Virus record (IMG/VR): IMGVR_UViG_3300023174_000042
Location: 186,001 to 250,000 of that record
Origin: a virus
Direction: 5' to 3' (one strand)
Length of the DNA: 64,000 nucleotides
Shown: piece by piece, positions 50,940-60,100 of the stretch
Layout: every line of letters starts with the position of its first letter
Numbering within the stretch: position 1 is the stretch's first letter
Made by a program: the position numbers and the translations under genes
Notes under the pieces: generated by a model
Told to the model about the DNA's origin: nothing
Seen by the model: the letters and a program-made list of their open reading frames with translations, nothing else
The model's database searches: none

Positions 50940-51331
50940 AAAAATAAATGAAATCCTCCGTTTAGTATTTGTTCAACATTTTGATCATATCTTTTATTGA
51001 ACCAATCAACTACCATTTGTTTATTAGGGATATAATCCATAATTGTGTTATATATATCTTCTCTAATATACAAACTTTTTGGATTTTCAATCGGCATAAT
51101 TCTACTTTGTGGGTCATCTGAATCCCAATAGGAACTTTTAAATGGTTCTACAACTCTAAAGAGCATTTTTTTTAGATGAGGATTATAATACCCAACACTA
51201 GTTTTATGAAAACTCCAAGGGTCTTTAATAACGTGAGATTCCAAATTATCTAAGTCCAAGTCAGAAAACATGGAGTCAAAGAATTTCTCAATAAGTGTTT
51301 CGTTAATAATTCTTTTAATTATATGATCCAT
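50936..51331 (-). CDS. Tagged hypothetical protein (MDHIIKRIINET tag), relative of 60255-60899
   Basis: The 131-residue protein begins MDHIIKRIINETLIEKFFDS (INE site). The C-terminal part LYIREDIYNTIMDYIPNKQM then VVDWFNKRYDQ parallels IYIPNDIFKELMSDIPVRAS then YLFEEWFDD in the 60255-60899 product, so they are probably distant paralogues. Function unknown. Confidence 0.78.
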   Translation of the reverse strand: MDHIIKRIINETLIEKFFDSMFSDLDLDNLESHVIKDPWSFHKTSVGYYNPHLKKMLFRVVEPFKSSYWDSDDPQSRIMPIENPKSLYIREDIYNTIMDYIPNKQMVVDWFNKRYDQNVEQILNGGFHLFL

Positions 51332-51416
51332 AATGATAAATAGTTAGGATTTTCTAAAATTTTTTCTGGAAATTTTTTTTCAGTATTTGACCATAATTGA
51401 AATGGGGGGTCATGTT

Positions 51417-51836
51417 TTAGAAATCCTCTTCTTTAAAATACATATCAATAATATCTGAGAATCTTAAACCCATTATTGCGATTCCAAGTTGTTCGGGTAT
51501 TTCATTTTCAATATATATATTTCCATTCTCATCAATAAACTTCTCATGATCCCCCACATCTAAATAAAGATATTTTTTCCCGTCAAGTTCAAAAAGATAC
51601 ATAGGTCCATATTTGTTTAAATAACGATTAATCAATCCAGGTGAAATATATCCAGCAAATTCCATTGGAATATCATAAGTTGAGGTTATTTGTTGAATGC
51701 CATTTGTAAAATCAATACCCAACTTGTTTTTTAAAAACTTTTTGTTTTTTTCTAACATAGAGTCATTTTCACTAATCACTCGTTTAACGAGGTTAGTTAA
51801 TTGTCCGTATTGATCTTCAGTTATAATGATTTTCAT
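51417..51836 (-). CDS. Tagged protein homologous to polyprotein module 3
   Basis: Start ATG 51836: MKIIITEDQYGQLTNLVKRV then ISEN (ISE site). The product is 139 residues. NKKFLKNKLGIDF, ISPGLINRYLNKYGPMYLFE and a final IIDMYFKEEDF align with residues about 303-414 of the 57199-60255 polyprotein (NKNFIKNKLGIDF, ISNDWLNRFMNNHGPCYLMK, IVDLFFNEEN). The same domain therefore exists both as a single tagged protein and as a polyprotein module. Confidence 0.85.
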   Translation of the reverse strand: MKIIITEDQYGQLTNLVKRVISENDSMLEKNKKFLKNKLGIDFTNGIQQITSTYDIPMEFAGYISPGLINRYLNKYGPMYLFELDGKKYLYLDVGDHEKFIDENGNIYIENEIPEQLGIAIMGLRFSDIIDMYFKEEDF

Positions 51837-51854
51837 ATTAGATAAATATAATGG

Positions 51855-51893
51855 AAAATAAAAAACCCCACTCTTATGAAGATGGGGGTTTAG
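51855..51893 (-). terminator. Intrinsic terminator after 51910-52341
   Basis: CCCCCATCTTCATAAGAGTGGGG followed by TTTTTTATTTT on the minus strand. Confidence 0.75.
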
Positions 51894-51909
51894 TAATAAC
51901 AATATGTTT

Positions 51910-52341
51910 TTAATTTAGTCCTTTAATTATTTTTTTTACTGTTGAGATAACATTTTGTGGGTTTGAGTAGTCTAATGTAAGGTCGTCTGTATAATATTTA
52001 CCGTCAAAACTAGGAGATTTACCGGTTAATGTTTCGTATGCATCGGCTGTGTCCTCGTCTTGAGTTCCAAACTTTAATCTTTGGTCATCTGAGGATACGC
52101 TAATACCCCATGGTTTTTTTTTCCCTGCATCACTATGGTTTCCCCAATTTAATGATGTGATTTTTTTTCCTTCATACGTAAAAGGAATTATTTTTGGGCT
52201 ATTTCCTGATACATCGGTAAATGATTTTAAACCCGAATAAATAATTGGCCAATTATCAGTAGCACCTTTCATTTCTTCTTTAATAACTCTTTTAACAATT
52301 CTTGCTAAATCCGATTCTGTTAATCTTATAATTCTTTTCAT
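51910..52341 (-). CDS. Tagged hypothetical protein (MKRIIRLTESDLARIV tag, third cassette)
   Basis: The 143-residue protein begins MKRIIRLTESDLARIVKRVI then KEE (IKE site). The body includes SLNWGNHSDAGKKKPWGISV. Upstream DNA is a diverged third copy of the promoter-tag cassette. It is followed by an intrinsic terminator. Confidence 0.82.
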   Translation of the reverse strand: MKRIIRLTESDLARIVKRVIKEEMKGATDNWPIIYSGLKSFTDVSGNSPKIIPFTYEGKKITSLNWGNHSDAGKKKPWGISVSSDDQRLKFGTQDEDTADAYETLTGKSPSFDGKYYTDDLTLDYSNPQNVISTVKKIIKGLN

Positions 52342-52972
52342 AACTTTATTTTTTTTTATTATTTATTTATAAATATATCAATCAAAAAAAAAAAAAAAGA
52401 TTTTTTTATAAAAATTTTTCCATAAATTTTTTTGTGAATACTTTATAGAGGGGATTGAACCCCCCTTTGCCCCTGACAGAAAGTCACTTATGGGGGGGAT
52501 ACGGTAGGGGGGAGGGGGGTATATAATAAGGTAGGGGCCTATGCCAAACAAGAAGGGAGGGGATATGTAGGAAGGGGTTTTTATTAAAAGTTATAAACAA
52601 TAAAGCATAAAAAAATTCCCCATCTATTAGAAAGAGATTAGATTTAAAGATCCCCTCGTTTGAGAATCATATGTAATGTTGTTTTAAAAACCTCATCTTA
52701 TTTTTTACGTATCACTTGGATGACTAAATAACTAATTCCCAACTCCACTGGCGTGTCGGTCTTCGACACCGTGGGGAAAATAAGATTTCTATTAATAAAT
52801 ATATTATTGTTTTAAAAAAGATCAATGGTTTATTTGTTTATGTCAATTTTTTTATCTACCTTTATAATGACACTAAAAATAAAGGTTAAGTCGGGCTTGA
52901 GAGAACAACAAGATGGAGCTTCCATCAGAGGCAGCCTCTCTTATAATGTTTATTGTTAATCCCCAATGTTTT
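52342..52972 (-). other. Gene-free interval with G/C-rich and structured parts
   Basis: No plausible gene on either strand. It contains the cassette-type A/T spacer, then an unusual G-run tract (52490-52575, with several runs of G5-G7 on the plus strand), then the closed RNA domain at 52695-52786. A TATTTAT motif at about 52795 on the minus strand could drive it. Near 52890-52940, nested hairpins GATGGA/TCCATC and AGAGGC/GCCTCT are enclosed by GAGAG/CTCTC. Confidence 0.6.
52695..52786 (-). ncRNA. Structured RNA domain closed by a 10-bp stem
   Basis: ATCTTATTTT (52695-52704) pairs perfectly with AAAATAAGAT (52777-52786). Inside, TTCC.../...GGAA, CCAC/GTGG and GTGTCG/CGACAC stack into one long hairpin (about 52736-52780). 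The minus-strand TATTTAT motif lies 10-15 bases upstream. No coding potential. Confidence 0.5.
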
Positions 52973-53281
52973 TTACTGATTGTAGTTTTGAACTTGAGAT
53001 AGTGAGTGATCACGTATTAGTTTATTAACTTCTTGAAGATTCTCACTTGACAGTGGGGAATTTAAGTGAATGAATTCTATAACATCCCCCATGTCTGTAT
53101 TAGTAAGTAACAATGCTTTTTGTTTAAATCTTTTAACAGTCCCAAACAATTTTGGAGAATTATTTACATCAATTAGTTTATATTCACAATAACCTGTCAG
53201 TGTGTCATGTTTATAATTGACAAATATGGAACCATTATTTTCACTAACCTCTGTATCGAACTTTTCTATCAGGTGTATCAT
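52973..53281 (-). CDS. Hypothetical protein without tag
   Basis: The 102-residue protein begins MIHLIEKFDTEVSENNGSIF. Beta-rich middle (VNYKHDTLTGYCEYKLIDVN) and helical C-terminus (SSENLQEVNKLIRDHSLSQV). It is isolated between two gene-free structured intervals. No family recognised. Confidence 0.7.
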   Translation of the reverse strand: MIHLIEKFDTEVSENNGSIFVNYKHDTLTGYCEYKLIDVNNSPKLFGTVKRFKQKALLLTNTDMGDVIEFIHLNSPLSSENLQEVNKLIRDHSLSQVQNYNQ

Positions 53282-53335
53282 TAAAGTTGGTTTTTAATAT
53301 TATTTTTTTATTAAATACTTGAATATGTCAAAATG

Positions 53336-53500
53336 TCAGTCGGAGGGTTGAACACGACACAATCCCCTTCCCCACTTTTTTACCACAAACTCCCACAATA
53401 ATCTACCACTATTTCCCACCATAATTGGTCCTGTTGCTATACTGAGAACAAAAAAATCCCTTTTCTTGCTATCTACAGGACCACTTTTTTTACTACTCAT
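53336..53500 (-). CDS. Doubtful small ORF (54 residues)
   Basis: ATG at 53500, TGA at 53336-53338. It begins MSSKKSGPVDSKKRDFFVLS and is basic and hydrophobic. Part of it overlaps an 8-bp inverted repeat (GGTCCTGT/ACAGGACC), so the region could instead be structured RNA. Confidence 0.3.
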   Translation of the reverse strand: MSSKKSGPVDSKKRDFFVLSIATGPIMVGNSGRLLWEFVVKKWGRGLCRVQPSD

Positions 53501-54029
53501 GTTTTCCAGCTAAAAAAGTATAGTTATAGAACAAAGTGCGTGTATAGTCCTTTAGGACGTTAGAATACAACTTCAACGACCACTTTAGTGATTTATTAAA
53601 CCCCAACTTAGTGTCTTACTTAGATCCAACTTAACCTTCGACCCACAAATTATAGACACTTAATTAGACTTGTAAACCACTTAATTATTCATATTCATCT
53701 TATGTCTATTGACATATAAATAATATAAAACATAAGTTACTAATTGATCTACTAAAACAAAGTGGTAGTAAGTGGGAACCACAATATATAAAACTTTATA
53801 AATAGATCACAAATTAGTCTTCTTTATTTCTGTCACTCTTTAATGGGGGTCTTTAATTTTGGTGGGGGGATTACATTACTGTTTAATATATGTGGTAATT
53901 AGTGGGACATATCTTTTATAGAAATGTAAGAGTATAAGATAAATTTATGAGGTGAATTCTGAAACGGAGTGTAACGTAGTGAAAGACTATGAACCGAATG
54001 AATTGATCATATACTCTTACAATTACTTG
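53501..54029 (-). other. Gene-free interval, possible structured RNA
   Basis: No open frame of note on either strand. A perfect 10-bp closure GTAAGAGTAT (53927-53936) with ATACTCTTAC (54009-54018) encloses a purine-rich 72-base loop region in the plus sense, next to the 3' end of 54030-54905. Palindromes near 53700 (ATTATTCATATTCATC, TATGTCTATTGACATA) are weak. Confidence 0.45.
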
Positions 54030-54905
54030 TCATACAAAATATAACCTTAAATATTCTGATCTTATTGTATCTATGATTGGGTAACCGCCAATTGAAGAAA
54101 TTATAAGTTCTAATTCATTGTTTAAATCATTAAGTTCTCCTTTTTTTACGATTTCTCCTAGTAAAACTGGATTTTCGTCTTCCCATCCGCTGTTTGAAGG
54201 AAAAGGTTTATATTCATGATACTCTCTCCACCGTTTTTCTCCCCACTTTTCATCTACTTTTAATTTGCCGTGAATTGTTATTTTATGAAAGAATTCATCA
54301 TAACTAATATGATTTATTTCTATTTTTTTAAACCACTTAAATTTTTTTGGTATTATTTTATTTATTACCGTTTCTACATTAAAATCTTCTTCTGAATTTT
54401 TGGCTTCTTTTAATGTTTTATTTTTTTTTTTAACACAATTAGGGTATCTTTTACCAAACATAGTTTTCATTCCTTTTTGAGTATATCCTTTCCAACATTT
54501 TTCTGTAAGTTCGCCTTCTTTCATTTCTTGTTGGTTATCAGACATACTTCCCACTATTTGATTATATCTTTCTTTTATTCTACTACCATAATGTCTAAGA
54601 AGTGGTTTTCTAATTTTATCATAATAGAAATCGTCGTCCTCAAAATATATACGGTTATCATTGGTGAAATAATCTTGTTCTAAATATGTTACCATCTCGT
54701 CAATAACAAATTTCGCAAATAACCATAGAGTGGTTCCTTTTTCTTTATATATAACAGAATTTGGGTTTTCCATTGATTCACTCATTCTATCTAATGCGGA
54801 TTCAAATGCCTCTTCTATAATTTCAGTTGATATTCTTCTTATAATAACAGGAGGTATATGTGTTTCTTCTCTTAATACTTTTCTGATATGTTCTTGTAGG
54901 TTCAT
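54030..54905 (-). CDS. Tagged two-domain protein with KCWKGY motif
   Basis: The 291-residue protein begins MNLQEHIRKVLREETHIPPV (LRE site). Domain 1 is helical. A linker contains GELTEKCWKGYTQKGMKTMF then GKRYPNCVKKKNKTLKEAKN, offering LTE and LKE sites around a conserved basic KCWKGY peptide that I know from other large phages. Domain 2 starts about residue 172. It looks like a two-module version of the 1018-residue polyprotein. Confidence 0.82.
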   Translation of the reverse strand: MNLQEHIRKVLREETHIPPVIIRRISTEIIEEAFESALDRMSESMENPNSVIYKEKGTTLWLFAKFVIDEMVTYLEQDYFTNDNRIYFEDDDFYYDKIRKPLLRHYGSRIKERYNQIVGSMSDNQQEMKEGELTEKCWKGYTQKGMKTMFGKRYPNCVKKKNKTLKEAKNSEEDFNVETVINKIIPKKFKWFKKIEINHISYDEFFHKITIHGKLKVDEKWGEKRWREYHEYKPFPSNSGWEDENPVLLGEIVKKGELNDLNNELELIISSIGGYPIIDTIRSEYLRLYFV

Positions 54906-54906
54906 A

Positions 54907-55344
54907 TTAACAATCTCCTATACCATAAAAAATGCAGTCAATAAGTTCTGCATCATTTTTATCCCATATATAAACCATAGAATCATTATCATTCATTCTA
55001 TCCCTACATAATCTATGGTGTCCATCTACTACAATTAGTTTTCCCTTGTGTTTGTATAAATGAATATCTTTTTTATCATATGTTTCATCGGACATATCAT
55101 TTACGTAGTCCATATTAATATCTTTTTGAAGACTATAAACTTTTTTTGTTGGTGACAATCTTTGTTTTTTTGGGTTAAGTGTGTGTATTAATTCATCACT
55201 ATCATTTACCACCATATCAAAAATGTTTGTGGATTCTAAATCTTTTTTTAATTCAGGTTCGTATATAATTCCACAGTCTTTATGACTTTCGGTTATCATC
55301 CACATCATTGATTTCATTCTTGATATTTGTTCTTGTAGATTCAT
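54907..55344 (-). CDS. Tagged ParB/sulfiredoxin-fold-like protein
   Basis: Start ATG 55344: MNLQEQISRMKSMMWMITES (ITE site), one base after the upstream gene ends. The product is 145 residues. KLIVVDGHHRLCRDRMNDND (102-121) carries the DGHHR core of ParB-type nuclease/CTPase folds. Such folds can bind nucleotides or cut DNA. Activity here is unknown. Confidence 0.8.
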   Translation of the reverse strand: MNLQEQISRMKSMMWMITESHKDCGIIYEPELKKDLESTNIFDMVVNDSDELIHTLNPKKQRLSPTKKVYSLQKDINMDYVNDMSDETYDKKDIHLYKHKGKLIVVDGHHRLCRDRMNDNDSMVYIWDKNDAELIDCIFYGIGDC

Positions 55345-55345
55345 A

Positions 55346-55942
55346 TTATAAATCACTTTTAACCATATTATAGAAATACTCACTAACCTTTTCAGGTGAG
55401 TTTATATTCATTCTTCTCATTTGATTTTTATGTTGTTGAACCATCATAGATACTTGTTGTATTGGAAGGTTCTTATACATTTGTGGTGATCTAAAATTTT
55501 TACTTATCAGATCTTTTTTTTGTAGTTGTCTTATTTTTCTTCCTGCGAACTCATCGGCAACTTCTTCTGTATGTTTCATAAAGTCGGCAGCTTCCTCATT
55601 GGATAGTTCCCCAATATAACAATCATACATTATATTTTCACCATACTTTTTAAATTGATATTGGTGAGAAATCTCGTGGAAGATAACAAATAACGCATCT
55701 TCCAATCTACGACTAAGAATTTGTTTGTTGATCAAAACAACATCGTGTAATGCCAAACCTAAAACAGGTATTTTGAAATTGGAAAACTCAATTTTTTTAC
55801 AATCTGAATTCTCAATAAATTTAACAACCTCATCTTTTAACTCATCTGAAATATTAAAAGCATCGGACAACTCATTTATAAAACTTGATATTCCTTCAGT
55901 TTCTTCCTTTAATATTCTTCTTATTTGTTCTTGTAGGTTCAT
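55346..55942 (-). CDS. Tagged zinc metallopeptidase-like protein (HEISH)
   Basis: Start ATG 55942: MNLQEQIRRILKEETEGISS (LKE site), with GATATTTATTTGATATG upstream. The product is 198 residues. ALFVIFHEISHQYQFKKYGE gives HExxH (H89, E90, H93). A downstream helix HTEEVADEFAGRKIRQL has the ExxxD/E third ligand pattern. Likely a small peptidase delivered or acting with the virion (inference). Confidence 0.82.
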   Translation of the reverse strand: MNLQEQIRRILKEETEGISSFINELSDAFNISDELKDEVVKFIENSDCKKIEFSNFKIPVLGLALHDVVLINKQILSRRLEDALFVIFHEISHQYQFKKYGENIMYDCYIGELSNEEAADFMKHTEEVADEFAGRKIRQLQKKDLISKNFRSPQMYKNLPIQQVSMMVQQHKNQMRRMNINSPEKVSEYFYNMVKSDL

Positions 55943-55955
55943 ATCAAATAAATAT

Positions 55956-56213
55956 CTAAAAAACTTTAAATTGACAGGTGATATAAAAATCAAATGGAAA
56001 CATATTTGACATATCTTCTTCTAATTGTTTTAGTATATTCAACTCTCTTCCTTTTGTTCCAAAAAACTTATGAGCTTTTTGTGCTGTATTGCAGTGCAAA
56101 GTAATAAAAACAATTTTTTGATTGTCGTTATATCTAAATTTTAAATCATCATAATCATGTGGAACAATTAACTTAAAATAATCTAATATGACTTTATCTA
56201 ATTTATTTTCCAT
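55956..56213 (-). CDS. Small hypothetical protein
   Basis: The 85-residue protein begins MENKLDKVILDYFKLIVPHD. Alpha/beta composition and length match single modules of the polyprotein at 57199. It overlaps 56198-56500 by 16 bases, so translation is coupled. No tag. Confidence 0.7.
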   Translation of the reverse strand: MENKLDKVILDYFKLIVPHDYDDLKFRYNDNQKIVFITLHCNTAQKAHKFFGTKGRELNILKQLEEDMSNMFPFDFYITCQFKVF

Positions 56214-56500
56214 GATCCATATTTGTATTCTTTAATTATTGGTTTTATATCAATCTTTGGATAATTTATATATTCAACCAATAATTTAACTTTAAAATTA
56301 GGTAAGTATTTTTTTATTTGAACTCTGACATATCTAATGTCATCTTCGCTATTGTATTTTGCGTTATCGTATTTTATATTACTAAATTTAAGATCGTTAG
56401 TTAACACAATTTTATATGATCCATCTTCTTGTAAAGAAATTTGCATAGGTATATCAACGTCATCAAACAAGGATTCTATATATTTGGTTAAGTCTTTCAT
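56198..56500 (-). CDS. Small alpha/beta protein, module-like
   Basis: The 100-residue protein begins MKDLTKYIESLFDDVDIPMQ, then SLQEDGSYKIVLTNDLKFSN. The pattern of an amphipathic helix with LF/D..., then charged beta strands, is like polyprotein modules 5-7 (KLVKEMIYNLFDEVEFIEVD and onward). Function unknown. Confidence 0.72.
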   Translation of the reverse strand: MKDLTKYIESLFDDVDIPMQISLQEDGSYKIVLTNDLKFSNIKYDNAKYNSEDDIRYVRVQIKKYLPNFKVKLLVEYINYPKIDIKPIIKEYKYGSWKIN

Positions 56501-56606
56501 TATTGCTAAAATAAAAAAAATCCCCCAATTTTACAAGTGGAGGAATATAGTTATTTATCTTTTATTTTTTTGAAACAAAAAAAATATTTCTTTACTGAAA
56601 TTTATT

Positions 56607-57170
56607 TTAACTATCACGATCAAAATGATTTTTTATTTTTTGATAAGTTTTAGGAGAAAGAACCCATGAAATATTTTCCACCACATCTTCGGGTAACTCT
56701 TCTTCCATTTTATTATTTATTTCAGTATTTAAATAAGCCTTTATTCCATCAATAGAAAACCATTTAATATCGTCTTCATTAAAGTTTGATGTCATTCCGT
56801 ATAAAACATCTATTTTTTGATTTTTAGGTAAGTTTTCCACATTCGGTAAATCGATATATTCTGATGTTAAATTTTCAATTAATTTATTAACTTCATCACA
56901 TCTAACTTTTTTTACGTTACAATATTTTAGAATTTTTGATACTTCATCTTCATCAAGATCAAATGGATACTTATATTTTTTTGATACATTTGTTCCATAC
57001 TTTTGATCAAATTCTAATGCTGGTTTGCTATTAACATCAATCCAAGTTTCTTCATCCCAACTTGGTAAATCATCTTTTTTTGTTTTAAATAGATTTGAAA
57101 CAAAATCAAAAATTCCTTCATTTAATCCCATTAACTCTCGGGTCCTTTTTAATTCTTCATTTAAATTCAT
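56607..57170 (-). CDS. Tagged hypothetical protein (MGLNEG tag)
   Basis: Start ATG 57170: MNLNEELKRTRELMGLNEGI (LNE site), the MGLLNEE sub-type, with GATATTTATTGTTATG upstream. The product is 187 residues, acidic and helical, with two Cys (YCNVKKVRCDEV). Function unknown. Confidence 0.8.
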   Translation of the reverse strand: MNLNEELKRTRELMGLNEGIFDFVSNLFKTKKDDLPSWDEETWIDVNSKPALEFDQKYGTNVSKKYKYPFDLDEDEVSKILKYCNVKKVRCDEVNKLIENLTSEYIDLPNVENLPKNQKIDVLYGMTSNFNEDDIKWFSIDGIKAYLNTEINNKMEEELPEDVVENISWVLSPKTYQKIKNHFDRDS

Positions 57171-57198
57171 AACAATAAATATCTTTAAAATTATTAAA

Positions 57199-60100
57199 CT
57201 AATCCCAATAACCAATTTGAATTGTTTCCATCATCCAAGAAAGAATTGATAATAACTCTTCATTAGTTAAGCTGTTAATTGTTGTTAGGTATTGGTCTTT
57301 TGTTATCCTCTGACCATAATTATCTTCATAATATTCCCATATTTCAACAGCAATTTGGTCGCTATCTTGAACCATAATATCATAAATTAATTTGGTATTA
57401 CTTAGTCGTATTTTTAGACCAAAAAGAGAACCACTATTTTTACTACTCATCCCATCATGTTCTAAAACATATTCTCTAATATATTGTTTAATTATTTTTT
57501 TTGGATTGTCTATTTTATTTAAAATTGATTTGACTTGATTGAAGTCTAATCCTGACATTTCAATAAAGTTGTATAATCCGTCTTTTTCTATAATTTTTTG
57601 TAATGATTGTTTTTTATTATCCGATTCATTTATATTTTTATCAAAATGTATGTGATATTTGAAATTAAGTGGAAATATATCAAGATCCTCCATAACTTGT
57701 TTTCCTACTTTTTTAATAACTGAGTTAATTCCACCACCCAATTTGACGGACTCAACTGGATCAAAAAATATATTTACAATAACATCATCAAATTGTTCAT
57801 CGTAATATAACATGAATTTTTTTACACTCAGATATTCGTTGGAGTTTAAATAATCTTCTACATTTTGAATCAATTTATTAAACTTTCTTTCTTGTTTAGA
57901 TTCGTCAGATTCGTTTATAACATTACCTTCATCATCATATTTTATTTTTTGAACATCAATATAAAGGTCTGCATTTTTATATTTCCAATCCCAACCGTAA
58001 CCCCACCATGGAGATAAAATAACACCATCTCCTGTCAGTTCCATAATTTCATCTATTATTTTATGTGTAAACCAATTATCGTAGTTTGCTGCGGTATCTT
58101 CCACATCATGAAAGACTTTGATAAGTGGTTTTCCTTGATAATTTGTATCGACTTCAATAAATTCAACCTCATCAAAAAGATTATAAATCATTTCTTTTAC
58201 TAACTTAAGTTTTTTATCTTCTGATTTATTTTCTGATTCCATCAAATCATCTATTTTTTGACATTTTGTTGTGTCATACGCTAAATAAAGATTATCAACA
58301 ATTGGAAAAAAATCTTTTATCATTTTTTTTATCTCGGTTCTTGTTTCGTGAAATGTAAAAGGTCTAAATTTGTTTTTTTTGTATTTTAGAATCAATCTTA
58401 AAGAAGGTTTTTCAGAATATTTTGAATCAAAAAAACTATCTATTTCAATCCCACATAACAATTCTTTATCAACGACACTGTATACCATGTCATTTAAAAG
58501 TTTTTCATATTTTGAAAAGTCATTATGTTCAAATTTACTTTCTGATTCCACAAGTTCTGAATCTTCCCTTAATGTTCTTCTATTAGGTGAATCTTCAGGC
58601 CAAGAATTTAAAATATCTTCACTACTTCCTGTCCCTTCATATTTTAAAGTTATCGCCTCTTTTGGGATATCTTGAAATGTTACAATATGTTTTGACCTTG
58701 ACTCAAAATGTCTATCTTTAAACCATTTAACATCTGGAATCTTTGTTGTGTCAATAAACCAAATGTCGTCATCATATGTTGAATCAAACCAAGCTCTTTT
58801 GTTTGTTGAGTTGGTTGCAAAAATTGCTGGTTTACATTTAACCCCATAACCCACATATATTTTATAACATTCTCCGGCTCTTACTTTAAGACCGTTTTCC
58901 ATTATCTTATCTCTGAACTTTGGATTGGATTTATGGACAACAATCTGATTGGGTTTTACTTCTTTACCCGCCGGACTATAATCTTCGTTTTCGTTTAATA
59001 CTTCATCAGAATTTTCTTCATTAAAAAATAAATCCACAATAGTTTTAAGTGAAATTCCTGTGTGGTCAATTTTAATTTTTTCTGTATATTCTCGGTCTGT
59101 ATAATTTAAACCGTCTTCACTATCTATAACTAAACCTTCATCACCATTACCCGTAATATATAAAGGATTGTATAAGATATATTCTTTATTAATTTTCATT
59201 AGATAACAAGGACCATGATTGTTCATAAATCGGTTTAACCAATCATTTGAAATAAAATTAAAAGTTTGCCACGGTAAATCCCAAGCACTTTGAACTAATT
59301 CTATTTTACCATCGAAATCAATTCCTAATTTGTTTTTTATAAAATTCTTATTTTTTTCTTCTAACTTATTTTCATTTAAAAAACTATTTTCTTCTTCATT
59401 ACAGTTCGAAGTTTGTTCTCCACGAACACCAATTACTACTCCTGTATAAGTTGCAATTTCTTTTGAAATGTCATCTAAAACTTCAATATACATGTTTCTT
59501 ATACCTTGTGTCATGGGCCAAAGTTTTGTTCCGTAACCTCCAATAAATAAAACTGTAACTTCAGGTATATTAAAAACTTCGTTTAATGTGATTTCATAAG
59601 AACAAATGATATGATTATATTCAGGAAGTATTAGGTCTTCCATAATCATTTTTGTTATTTTTAAAAGTTTTTTTAAATCCTTTTCACTTTTGTTTGAACT
59701 TTCATTTAAACTTTCAGATTCACCATAAAGTTTGTTGTGTATTCTTATCACATCTTTTTTTGAAAAAGAATATTCATCCTCATGTATATCGACATCTTTT
59801 CCGTTTATTTGTTTAATATCAAAATAATTGGAGTCTTTAAAATTAAGTGTTTTTGTTTTTATTTTTCCTGTGGTATTATCGTTTTGAATTACGGCGATTA
59901 TGGATTTTAAAGTTTCATTTTCACTTGGACTTAATTTATCTTCGTCATAAATAAGATTTAATTCAGGCCAAGAATTTGTTTCCGATATATTTTTTCTAAT
60001 GTTTATTATTTCATACTGAAGTGGAAATACGATAGGTTTTGGGTCTCTGAAATAATCATATACTGAAAAATCAACAACACCTGTTAAATCATCTAATATT

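Noticed and set aside
49459-52420. CRISPR-like array from repeated A/T blocks and tag sequences
   Set aside because: Repeats are few, long, unevenly spaced and include coding tag sequence plus promoter. No spacer regularity and no cas genes.
53505-54029. Replication origin or attachment site
   Set aside because: No iterons, no tRNA-derived direct repeat and no integrase gene in the window. Only isolated inverted repeats.
54477-54683. Plus-strand frames opposite 54030-55344
   Set aside because: Phe/Ile-rich shadows. The minus-strand proteins have tags, motifs and one-base gene spacing.
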